Shown: piece after piece, positions 1-14,600 of the stretch | Numbering within the stretch: position 1 is the stretch's first letter | Layout: every line of letters begins with the position of its first letter | NCBI GenBank assembly: GCA_017979445.1 | Contig: CM030719.1 | Coordinates: 27,361,317-27,425,316 of the forward strand | Length of the DNA: 64,000 nucleotides | Origin: Akebia trifoliata | Taxonomy: Eukaryota > Streptophyta > Magnoliopsida > Ranunculales > Lardizabalaceae | Direction: 5' to 3' | Made by a program: the position numbers and the translations under genes | Notes under the pieces: generated by a model | The model's input: only the letters and a program-made list of their open reading frames with translations | Told to the model about the DNA's origin: nothing | Databases searched by the model: none

Positions 1-975
1 TGCAATACCTCATAAATCATACATATCAGATAAAGAGAGATAATTCCTTATGGATGGCCAATGAAAGGGTTTTAACTTAAGGACCTCTCTTTTTAGAGGG
101 ATGCTTTCGTCATTGTGTCCAGCGTTCGTTGGTTTCTTATTTGTAATATCTGGGAATAGGTGAAATGTCAAATCGATAGAAAGCACGCTTTTGAAGAAAT
201 AAAAGTGCTTCGTTCAACTCAAATCATGTCTCACACCTCGATTGGTCACTTTTCATTTCATTAGTTGTTTAATAACTTTCTTGAAAATCCCAGTATTTGG
301 TACATGTCGTAATCAAAACACATCTTAACTTTATGCACTTGTGACTTTGTGTGAGCAATCTTCAGACTCAAGAATCAAGTAATCATCAAATGTGAGACTG
401 AGTGCTCGTGGACTCTGGATCAAGTAGCCTTCAAGCTACATTTTGTGTACTTTTTCTGAAATTTTTTTTATGAAATCCAATTACGCCTCATACAAATCTC
501 AATGATAATTGGATTGACTTGAATCTTTATAAATTATCGTTTGGGTCAGGTCGCTTATTGGCTTAGAATTGTATATTAAAATTTTATGTGTCCAATCTAG
601 ATTAAGCAAAATTTTATTATACGAATACATGTACTACATTGAAATAACATAAAAGATCATAGATCTAATGAAAACATGAGAAATTAAGATGAGCAAAATA
701 CCTCAAAAGTCCTTAGATCTTTCGATCAAAGTCAGGATCGTGGGTGTAATAGAAAGAGAGAATTCATTACTCCATTAGAAACCCATGCAAACTTTTATAT
801 TGGGATCCAAACGTGGTGAGAGAAGAGGCGGAGTTGTTGCAATGGGGAAATAATGAGAGAATAAACATGAAAACTAGCGTATTGTCATCCATTTAATTTT
901 GGAAAAATTACTTAATAGACCAGTGGTATGGCCTTCTTTCTGAATGCACCATTTTCGCAACCCCTTAATAAAATC
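1..975. other. No gene seen
   Basis: AT-rich sequence with no supported coding region, RNA gene or complete element. Confidence 0.5.
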
Positions 976-1402
976 TTTGGAAAATTGCTTTTAAAGGACC
1001 TCATGAAAGGAGTTTTTTTCTAATTAGTTCCTAAATTTTACGACGTCTCTTAATAGTCCATTTAGTAAAATGTTTATTTCTAATCAGTCTCTAAACCCCA
1101 TTTTCACTATTGAATGTCCTAATCCTAATCGTTTAAATTTATTGTTTTCATAAAAAAAAGAAAAATAGATTTTTGACATCTCAATCAAGTTTAGGAGACT
1201 CTATTCCATCAGAAAAGATTTAAGGAAGAAGTTTTTTTCAAATATGTTAAAGGCATATGTAAAAAACTAGGATGAGTTGGCCAATAATAAAGGACTATTA
1301 AGATATAAAAAGTTTACTAAATGGACTATCAAACTACAAAACTTAGGGATTATTTAGAAATAAATCCCTCCACGCGAGTCTTTTAAGTAATTTTCCCTAA
1401 AA
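976..1402. mobile_element. MITE with long inverted ends
   Basis: The left end TTGGAAAATTGCTTTTAAAG and the right end CTTTTAAGTAATTTTCCCTA are inverted relatives; words such as TAGTCCATTTAGTAAA recur on the opposite strand of the right half. Confidence 0.6.
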
Positions 1403-2170
1403 TCTCTATTTCTTATTGCCCTACCCACATAAAATGTCAAACTCAAGTTGTATGATATGAATCATTCAAATCAATTAACGTCATTCTAGGCCATTTTAAT
1501 TGAAACCAATTAGAGCTGGGTCAAAAAAGGAATGGAACCACAGAAACCAATACCATTAGATTCTATCCAGGTACCCAAAACCAATTTATTTTGTCATTCT
1601 TTTGTATTTTTTTATTACAAAATTAACTCTTCATTTTTTTTCATATAAATTATAGATTTAAACTTAAAATGAGCTCTCCTCTTAAAACTTCCAACTTTTA
1701 TTAATTTCTATGCAACTTAGGACCAAGTAAATAATTTTGTAGATAATGTTAATTTTTTGGAAGAAAATTTTTTTTTTTAATGATTTAAAATACTTTTCTC
1801 ATTCGATTTTTTAGAATCAGAACCCATGGGTACCTGTGTTTTTTACCCTGAAACCGACAATAACCAGAGCTGAAATAATATAAACAGAACCCGAACCAAC
1901 CCATTTACACCCCTACTTTATTCATGTTCAAACATATTTTTTAATGAGTGGTTTGCGTTTAAACATCGAGATCTCAATGATTTAAATTAAAGATCTAAAC
2001 AACATGAATCACACACCTCAACAATTGAAAGCTAGGCGAGAGGCCGTAAGAAAAAGTTAACTAATTGGACTATGAAGTTACCTAGGGAAGTTAGGAAGGT
2101 AATCAGAAAGAAACCCCTCCCTCAGACAGAAAAGTTTATTAGAAAGACCAGGAGGTCCAGGACACAGCAG
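1403..2170. other. Non-coding, diverged repeat sequence
   Basis: Around 1500-1915 the words ACCCAAAACCAATT and GAACCCATGGGTACC suggest an old hAT-like MITE, without clear ends. No gene. Confidence 0.4.
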
Positions 2171-2180
2171 CAGATCCATT

Positions 2181-2649
2181 TAGGCTTGTCAATGGATAGT
2201 CGAAAATTCGAATCCGATTCGAAATCAAATTTTAAAATTCAGATATTATCCGAAATTTTTGGATATTCACGAAAAATTCAGATATTATCTTAAACTTTTG
2301 GATATCGAATTCGTCAGATAGTTTTATATATTCGAATCCTTATTGGATGCAGATTCGGATATTAACATTTTGAATCCACTAATATCCAATTCAAAATAAT
2401 ATATGATAGGTTTTTTAAATAATAAAAAATCAATTGGATAAGGAAAAATTATGCCTTTTTTTTTATACAAATTATTCGACTTCTAATTAGATATTATCCA
2501 ATATCTGATAGGAAAATTGGATTCGAGTTCGGATAGAGTTTTAGAACATCCGTCCGATTCGAATTCAAATTCAGAAATCAGATAAAAAATTTGGATTAGG
2601 ATTTGGATATTGCCGTATCCAAACCAATAAGCATCAGTTGACAGCCCTA
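2181..2649. mobile_element. hAT-type MITE with 8 bp duplication
   Basis: Starts TAGGCTTGTCAA and ends TTGACAGCCCTA, flanked by GATCCATT at 2173-2180 and 2650-2657. The inside is made of repeated words such as GATATTATCC and TTCGAATCC. It lies just beyond the 3' end of RPS18. Confidence 0.85.
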
Positions 2650-2914
2650 GATCCATTTGCCCATCTTAGCCGAGACCCAAAGAAAAACAACAGAAGTCCA
2701 GATTGACATATAACAAAGAAACCTAAGTAGAGAAAACATAGCTCAGAATACGGATGAATTCATCAAACATACCCAGAAAGGGAACAGCCATCCCATGAAA
2801 CAATCTGTGACTTTTGAACAATCTTAGGAAACAAAGTAACTCAGAAAAAAACAAAAATTATGAAGTAGATTAGATAACCCAAAATGGATAAGAACATATT
2901 GAGGGAACAACAAA

Positions 2915-5705
<2,791 letters not shown>

Positions 5706-5720
5706 GGCTACTGTTTTCGA

Positions 5721-5741
5721 TCTCTCTCTCTCTCTCTCTCT
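5721..5741. repeat. TC/GA microsatellite in RPS18 5'UTR
   Basis: About ten TC units (GA on the coding strand) just upstream of the RPS18 ATG, within the probable 5'UTR. Confidence 0.85.
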
Positions 5742-5803
5742 GGAAACTAGTGTTTGGAGGAGTGAGGACGACGGCTGAATGCTTAAAGCGCAAGGAGAGC
5801 CTA

Positions 5804-5812
5804 AAACCCTAA
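5804..5812. promoter_or_regulatory. Telo-box upstream of RPS18
   Basis: AAACCCTAA lies about 100 bp upstream of the RPS18 start codon. Telo-boxes near the transcription start are typical of plant translation-apparatus genes. The motif is seen; its function here is inferred. Confidence 0.6.
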
Positions 5813-5877
5813 AGTTCTTAGTTAAAGGACAGCAAACCGTAACGATGGTCTACCAACACAGATCTTATGTATAATAG

Positions 5878-6124
5878 TAGATATTATTGGCACACCAACT
5901 TTTACTTATTACACCTCAATTTCTTAAATTATTTATCATTACCCCAATTAAAGATTAAAACACGCCATTCAAACTTTACAAAGATTGGGTTCAAATTATT
6001 AGAGAGATTTATTAGCCCACCAACTTTTACTTACGACACACCGATCCTTTTGAAATTAGAAACATGTCAACATATGGATTGGTGTGTGATAAGTAAGAGT
6101 TAATGTGTTAATAGAAGCTCTCAT
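5878..6124. mobile_element. MITE (TTGGCACCCC family)
   Basis: Left end ATTATTGGCACACCAACTTT; right end TTAATAGAAGCTCTCA is the inverted relative. An internal near-copy of the left end (about 6007-6040) suggests a nested or duplicated structure. Confidence 0.6.
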
Positions 6125-6217
6125 AAAAAGATTAAGTATTATTTTTATATTTCATTCCTTCAAAGTCTTATTCATCAAATTTCAAATGAAAAAAAAAAAG
6201 ACCTTTCAAAATTGCCA

Positions 6218-7640
6218 TCTATATAATAAAACATCCTATCAATTGCAATGTTGTGGGTTAAACCTCCTATCAAACTATAGTGTTATGAGATCTCCTCTAA
6301 TTTTATTATATTTTCTCTTTTATTTCTTTAATCTAATTTTTTTATTTTTTTATCTTTATCTTTTTAATTTCAATTTTTTTATAAGACCCTTCAAACTCTA
6401 ATTTTCCTTTTTTTTTTAAGACTTTTACCCCCTTAACCTAAAAGAAAACGTCCTCTCTAACTTTATTATATTTTCTCTTTTACTCATTTCATCTATTTTA
6501 TTGTTTTTCATCTCTTACTCCTTTAATTTCAATTTTTTTTAATAATACATTACCATCAAACTATAATTCTTAAACTCACTTTATTTCATTTATTATTTAC
6601 CTCTCCTAACTTTATTATATTTTTTTCTTTTACCAATTTAATCCATTTTATTATTTTTCATCTTTTACTCTTTTAATATCATATTTTTATAATAATACCC
6701 TCACAACTTTATTTTCTTCACTTTTACCCCCATTTACCTAAAGAGAAGATGCTCATGTTGTAGGCATGAGTGAAATCTAATATCTATATAATAAAACATC
6801 GAGTTGTTGCAATTTTTTGTTTTTTGATTTGGGATAAATGTCCTATAAACTCTTGTTTTGTGGTTGGACAAATGTTTCATTAACTTACAATACATTTTTT
6901 TTTGTTTTTTCTCTTTACTCCTTCTAACTTTATTATATCTCATCTTTAACATATTTTATTATTTTTTATATTTTACCTTTTACCCTCTTAATCCTAAAGA
7001 GGGTGATGTGCCTACGGAATAGGTGAACTCTAATCTACATAGTAAAACGCAACTGTAGAGTTCACTTGTTATAATTTTGTAAAGGACAAATGTCCTATCA
7101 AGCTGCATTTTTTGTGTGACCTATTTTATAATCTTTCCTTTTCAACTCTCTAATTTTATTATATTTTCTTTTATATCCATTTAACATATTTTATTGGTTT
7201 TCATGTATATAATAAAGCATAACGAAGAATCCCACATTTAAGGGATAAATGTCCCATCAACTATAGTAATTTTCCCTTTTTTCACCTTCAACTTTATTAT
7301 CTTTCCTCCTCTCTCCTTTTCCACCCCCTCGCTCACCCACCTTTTTCTTTTTCAATAATTCCCCTCTAATATTACTATCTTTTTTACTTTTAACCTTTAA
7401 CCCCCAAACAGGATGCATGGGTAGTAAAGTGAATCATAAATTAATTGGAACTTTTAAAATTATAGGAGAAAAAAGTTCCAAAAAATGTAATTTGCATCTA
7501 TGTAATAAAACCCTCACCCACCTTTTTCTTTTTCAATAATACCCCTCTAACTTTACTATCTTTTTACTTTTACCCCTTTATCTTAAAAAAGGATGCATGT
7601 GTCGTTAGCATGCGTTGTAAAGTGAATCATCCCCCTTCCC
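6218..7640 (+). mobile_element. Head-to-tail array of Helitron-like elements
   Basis: TCTATATAATAAAAC or a close variant recurs at 6218, 6783, 7034, about 7205 and about 7498, each at or near an A|T site. Two units end in CTAAT (6777-6781 and 7030-7034), the Helitron CTRRT rule, and the next unit starts directly behind. The first end has a hairpin, CTCATG (6752-6757) with CATGAG (6765-6770), 6 nt before CTAAT. Between the ends lies T/C-rich filler with no Rep/helicase coding, so the units are non-autonomous. Confidence 0.6.
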
Positions 7641-8430
7641 AAGTACTCCTATTCAACTTTTATATATATTGTCTTTTCTCTTCTACTCTTTACGAATAAC
7701 ACCCTTAGAACACTCCCTCTTTTTTCAATTAACTCCCTATATTATTGATCACGATGCATATACCAATTAGCTCAATTGAAATTTGCCTTCAGGTTTCCCA
7801 CACTAGAATGAATCAATTGGAAGACAATCCATTTCCCGTAAGCTTAGATTCACTAATTTGGTTCATTTATACATGCAATTCAACTGTGTAAGCAAGTTAT
7901 AAAGTTAAAGCCAAACCAAGTGTTCCATCTCAAAATACAAGTCCAATGTGGTGGTGAGCACGTTCCCACTTCTTACCAATTCCCTGCGACATACTTCAAA
8001 TTTAAAATCTATCATTCAGAGGTATAAATATGGCAAAAAAATATTAACAAGGTGCAAACTGACAGAGGAGCATAAATAAGATGGTGAATGATTTTCGGAT
8101 GAAAAAAGGAACCCCTATAAGCATGGCTCAGTAATGAGACTCAAAATTGTCACACACAAAAAAAACGTCTCGGAAACGGTTTTCCTTCAATATATTCCAA
8201 TTTTGGTAAAATATCCCATATATAATGGCCTCTACCCACTACATACACAGATCACAGATACAAGAGACAGAAGCTTTCAAGATAACAGGAGAAAGAAAAT
8301 TATAAGATCCAATTTTCTCGTTAATAACGGACAGAAGACCAGAGAACACCAAAGGCCAAAAAAAAAAAAAAATTTACCTCTCCAATAAGTTATTACCCAC
8401 ATTTTCCTGAAATCAAAGTCATCGACATCT
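7641..8430. other. Intergenic, no gene seen
   Basis: No supported feature. The 3' end of the PHD/GNAT transcript probably falls in 8270-8611; a possible 3'UTR splice acceptor (TTTTTTTTTGCAG on the minus strand) ends near 8434. Confidence 0.4.
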
Positions 8431-8611
8431 GCTCTGCAAAAAAAAATCAGTAACAACCTTAAGCACCAACTGCAATACCTGCCCATACAACCTCATTAAA
8501 CCCAAAGCTTGCCTGCTCTTCCCATCCATAAAAACACAAGCACGAGCCAATCGGCAAATCCGAAGGTATATAGATATGAACATATCTTCATCAAACCCAT
8601 CAGCATAAGGT

Positions 8612-11600
8612 CTATTGTAGGATTTTTTGGCAGTGATCAACTGAAGCAACAACTCTAACTTCTTCCTTACAAGTATCGAGCGTATTGGCCATAATGGAAG
8701 CATGAACGCTAGAATCACCATGAATATTTTTGGAAGACTCGTCTTCCAAATCATGTGTATTGGGTGGTAAATCATCATTTCTACACTCGGGAGCATATAA
8801 AGATTTACCAACCACCTTTGAAACACATCCCACTAAATCCTCACCCACAGCTTGAGATTTATGTTCAGTAACAGCAACTTCAGTTTTGACTACAGTATCA
8901 GGCCTTAAGTCGGCTGCATCGAAATTAGGATTCATTGAACTCTCATCAGAACCCTTACAATTACTCTCACAGACAGTAATTAGGGTTTGATTTTTATTCT
9001 CCAAATCATAGCAGGCATTGTTCTCGGATGAACCTCGGGGTTTCATAATAATATCAAGATCAGGTTCAACAGCAGTAACTTCAGTTTCTACCTCACAAGC
9101 ATCAGACTCGGGATGAGAAATGTCAACAGATTTACTTTCCACGTCCCGTAAATCTTGACGATTCAACTCCAAGTCATCTTGCAAAGCATTACAATCAGTA
9201 GCCAGAAGATCAGGACCAGAAACGGTGTCCGGATGTTCACCGACCCCGTCAGATGTATTCGGGATCGGAATTTCATGCAAAACAGGGAGATTAGGTTCAT
9301 TGCCAGCAATTTCGACATTTACTTCATGAGCATCACCAACAGCAACAGCAACCTCAGTGGATGACTGAAGATTAGGGTCAACGGGCAGGTCCATGATAGA
9401 CTTATTTTCCAGCTCAGATTCAGGGAATGCATCTTGTGATTGAAAATTATTACATACAGCTTCTTCTCCACGAACATGCGATATAGTTCCATATGGAGCA
9501 TCTGAAGAATTACTTGTAGCATCAGAAGTATCCTGCAATATAGTTTCGACAGCAGCAACTTTGTTACTTATCCCATGTGCATGATGGTCGACAATCTCAT
9601 CTGAAGCAATGATGGCAGATCTAATAGAAGAACCCATATCAGGTTTATTTGTCTCCTCAGGTGTAATATCATGGCTGCTTTCGAGTTCAATGACCTTCAC
9701 AACTACAGCACCAAAATACAAAGTCAAACCAGAAGTTGTAAAATGTAAAAGTTGACAGTAGAGTAATGAGTGAGACAATACCTGAATCACTGGTTACACT
9801 TCCTTCGGAAGAATTTTGGTTCACAAGTATCTTATGCAGCAGATCTACACCGGGAAATACTAACATATTCATGGACCTCATTTCCTGCTTGTGTGATTCC
9901 TCAATCGGCTTGAAACCAAAAACTACAGTCCATGTGTGCATGAGTTCCGAAATAGCAGGTATGATCAGTTTTTCAACTTTAAGAGAGCATAGGGCCTGAA
10001 AATAGTTTCAGCACAGATAAATTCCAAAAGAGCAAGAGAGGTTTAAAGTGATCAAATTGCGAGGGTGAAATAAAACCCAACTTTCAGCAAAGCATGTCTG
10101 ATGGAGGAAACCATTAAGTGACCACAGCCAAAAAAGCACGGAAGAAATCAGCAGCTTGTATGTACATATGTAAATTGTATGCATATGTACACATAGTGCA
10201 CAGCACCCCTTCAATAAGTAATAAAAAAGTATATAAGAAAAGAAGGGATGAAGACTGATTTACAAAGATCCCTGACTTATAAGCATACATTATGTTTGGT
10301 GTTCTTACACTAGTGAGCATACACCATGTTCGCATTTGGTTTTGTTGTTGGAATATCTCCTCCTTTCTAAACTCATGTAATTTTGGGATTTCATCTAATA
10401 TATACATCTTTAACTGTCCAAAAAGAAAACTGAGAGAGAAAGATAGCATGCATCACATTTGGTGTTGAGACGAGATTGAATGTTTAAGCACAGACCAAAA
10501 TAAAACACCTCCCCGAAACATTGAATGTTTCGGAATGTTTCAGTTGAGACAATTTTTTCTCCTGACTGAAACATTGCCTCCAGACGAGATTTTAAATCCT
10601 GATCACACCGAAAGGCGACTAGGATAAATCAAAAGTACATGACAAGTTACAAGTACTCTCATAAATGTAGAAAACTACAAGAACAACACACAGATAATGA
10701 CAAACAGTACAATGAATCTAAATAATAATTATTTTTGTATTTAGCAAAATGTAAATGCCCGAAATAAGTAAGAATTTTCAAAACATACTGATTCGATTGC
10801 ATTTAGAAGCCGACGACACATTCCTTGACGCCTATAAATATTGCGGGTCCCAATGAATGGCATCTCCGCTAATCTGGTCCCATGTATCCTATTTAACGAA
10901 ATAACAATGTAAAAAAATTAGGATATTATGGTAATGACAATTACAAAACGAAACAAATCATGAATCTCAACATCTAATGTGAGGGAAATTCATCATATCA
11001 TGAGGATTAGATAACCAACAACAGAAATAACGAAGGATAGATATCATGCAATACATAAATAATTAAGAATAAGGCAAACAGTGCTTTAGAAGATCAAGCA
11101 GAAACATAATCCAGTGCAACGCAAGCAGAAAAAACATGCTAGATTGATTACTTATAATAATAATAATAATAAATCAATATAAATTTTATTACCTACATTA
11201 ATATAACTTGCTTGGAGGAAGCTAGATTTGTGTTTGTGCTTTGTCTTGAACTATTGTCTGACCTTTACTCATTTTCTAATAGGAAGATCTCTCCTTGACG
11301 TCCTTGCTTTGTATCTTCTTTTTTTATTGAAATAAAATCACTTATGTAGCAAAAAATCTACTCATTTTCTTGTTTTATTGAAATAAAATCACTTATAGTT
11401 ATACACTTACCAAAAAATAAAAAAATCTTGGACCTAGTTATCAGTTTATGTAGCAATGAGGAAGACCCGTTCATACAGGTTCTCTCAGGGGTTGTTCATT
11501 CCCCTCATGTGTCTATTGGACTAACAGAAAGACACCTCTGACCGAACCCTTGAGCCAAGTTAGACAGTGTCCATAGCCTATGGCCATTCCCCAGGTGTAC

Positions 11601-14600
11601 GGGGCTGGTTTTAATGTGATAAGATTCATCCATGGAAAAAAAATCAAAAGGAACTGCATGATGCAGGAGAGTTTTTGCAGATTTTGTGGGGAGAAATGAG
11701 TTGGTGGAGGTAGGAGTGTTCCCTATTTCTTATCTTGGTATTCCCCTTAGAGTTGCATATAGCTCTAGGGCTATATGAGGTCCGGCCATTGAAAGAGTGT
11801 CTTGTAGGCTCTTATCTTGGTGTCTAGAGGCTTTACCGCTTTAGTTTGAAAATATAATATTCATATAGAGGGATATTGATTGACCAACTGCTACTCTTAT
11901 GGAGGGAGGGATCCAGTTAGCTAAGGCATGTATGGACCATAGATAAAAGTTTCATTCCATTTTGGAATGTTTCAGCGGAAATTAAGGTTTCGGCTGAGAC
12001 TGAAGAAAACATTGAATATTTCTGAAATGTTTTGATTGGGACCACCTCAGAAAACATTGAATATTTCTGAAATGTTTTGATTGAGTTTATAAACTTGCAT
12101 GGGACTGTAACCTCAATACAAGATCCTTTTTATCATAAGGTGCCTTGTTCCAAGTAAGAAAAAAAAAGTGGGGCTGGTTTGAGCCGTAGTCCTTTGTAAT
12201 GGTGGGGGTAAAGACTATAAATTGTTTCTAGTAAAAAGAAAGCCCGCTTCATGGTCTCTATATTTTGGTTTCTATTCACAATATGTACTTTTATAATAAG
12301 GAATACTTTCATTGATTTAAACAACACCATATATTAATCTTTTCTTTTTCTGTTTTTTTTTGGAGGACGGCAGAGATAGGTACAAGGGAGAAGACAGGGT
12401 TTTGATCCCAGATCCGTGGTATTACCATACAGACTTTACCAACCCACCAAATTGGCACCTTTGACACCACATCTCAAGTCTTGGAAAACAAGAAAATTAC
12501 AATATTTGACATTCTCTCAAACCCGATTCTTTTTTTGCCACAATCTGTAGTCTGAACAAGTTCTTCCAAATAGTATATGAACTAAGAAATATTAGACTAA
12601 AAAAGAATCAACACAAATATCCTCATTAATTAGTTGATGCCTCCTCTAAAGGAAAAAATTTTCCCTTTCTTTGAAACATTCTGTTATTCTAATAGAGTTC
12701 AAGTTATTTATCAAAAATAAAATCCACATGAAACTAAGAGTAGTATACCTGATGGATGCCGCAGAGATTATTTCATCACCCCTCTCCAAGATAGCAGTAA
12801 AGAAGCCACTATAATTCAGCCGATTAAAGTTGCATCTACAAGAGGAAAAAAACTTAATTGGATGGAAAAAAGAAAATAAGTCTAAAGATAAATTAAAAAT
12901 TGAAGTGACAATAGTCAAGTTAAACAGTTTCTAAATACTTAAACAAGCATAGAGGATAAGAAACCCAATAATCAGTAAAAACAAATGGCTTTCTTTTGGA
13001 CAAATATAAGAATTTCATTAAAACCGCAATAAGGTAGAAACAAAAAAGGGATGACTCAAACAAAGGTTGAGACGACCTTCCAAAGAGCACGACCCAAGAT
13101 TCACAAGTCACAACACAAAAAAAAAAAAAAAAAAACACCCCAAGTATACATAAGCCGTGGACCCTCATGCAATCAAAGCATCCCAAAATAAATTGCATTT
13201 GAACCACTGGAACAGCAGGAAATGAGAGCAGAACAAGTCCAACAAAGGGTATCCTTGACCATCTGTTCACGTCACAATTCATATCTGCAAGAACTTTTAG
13301 AACATCAAACATGAGAAGAAACTTAAGGATCAGGTCCAATTGACCACAACTAAGGAAGGGTTAATACTCTAGAAATGACACAACTAAAAGGGATGATATA
13401 TGTAAAACCTAGCAGATTTTTCCAGTAACACTATGACAACAAGAGGCATGCAAGGTGACATCAGCTCTTCCCAACTTCTAACCCCTTCCTAGTTAACTAA
13501 GAAATCATCAAAATACAGAAAGATCTCAAGTAACTGAATAATATAATCAGCTCCACTACAGAAAAATACCCAATATATGCCCACATCCTTGCATCTCCAG
13601 CATGACCTATTCCACATTTTGAAAACCGACCCAAGAGCATACCCCCACTTTATTAACACAACTTTAATTCCATGGTCAACATCCTCCTTGATCTCCTCAT
13701 CCCTATGCATAATAAAACTAATGCAACAAAAATGGTCGATTCCAGAGTATTTCTTGGCCATCAAAATTTCCTGGCCCTTCGTCTCCATGTGTGTCATTAA
13801 TAAAGCTAACTCCACATATATGTATTGGTCCTATTTATTCTAAAGCCCTCAGATAACAAATAACAAATACCAAGGAACTTGGCCTTGAATATGAGCAGTT
13901 GCTTCACCTATAACTAGAGTCAACAAATACAGACTCAAAATTGATCCCTGAAACAAACTAGTTGTAAGTTGTAACTAGGAACAAATTTTTGTTCCTCACC
14001 ATTAGTTCTCATACTAGTTGTCATTCTCTCATATTTCTCTTTAATTAACATTATATGCACAAGTGGATATGAAATTTAAATGTATAGTGATATGAGTTTT
14101 CCCTTAAGCTCTTCAGCCCAACTCGATCTTTAGGGCTTACAATCTTATCTCCAATTCTGGATCTTTAATGCGTAGATTACAACCTTAGTCTCACTAGGGT
14201 TAGAGTTTTCCAAGGCATGAGAGGATGTTGGTTCTAAAAAGTTGAGCTTTGGATATTTGTGAGTTTGAAAAACCACTTCCATGTTAGGTACGGATTTTTC
14301 CATAGGAGTTCTAAAAGAGAATTAGTTTTATTTTATTTATTTTTTTTTGATGGGTAAACCAGACCTCAAGATTGCTTTGCAATGTGTCAAACCAACTGAG
14401 CTATGGGTCTAAGCTCAAAGAGAATTAGTTGGATGACCATATTTCAATCAAACATTCACACGTTACGAATGGAGCCAGCTGGTTCAACTGATACAGCCCA
14501 GGTTGAGTGGGTTAACAAATTTGAGCTGAGCTTATCCAACGTTATCCCCTCCCTAAAAAAATCATGCTTTCTGTCGTTTAATTAATATTGCATACATTAA

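Noticed and set aside
6105..6401. 98-codon plus-strand ORF
   Set aside because: Made by T-rich filler of the Helitron-like array (Phe/Leu/Tyr only).
8419..8826. 135-codon minus-strand ORF at the end of the PHD/GNAT gene
   Set aside because: It overlaps the last coding exon in another frame and then the 3'UTR; no family match. Mentioned only as a possible alternative tail.
12920..13339. 139-codon minus-strand ORF
   Set aside because: It runs over a LINE 3'UTR and an A-run; composition is Phe/Cys-rich and not protein-like.
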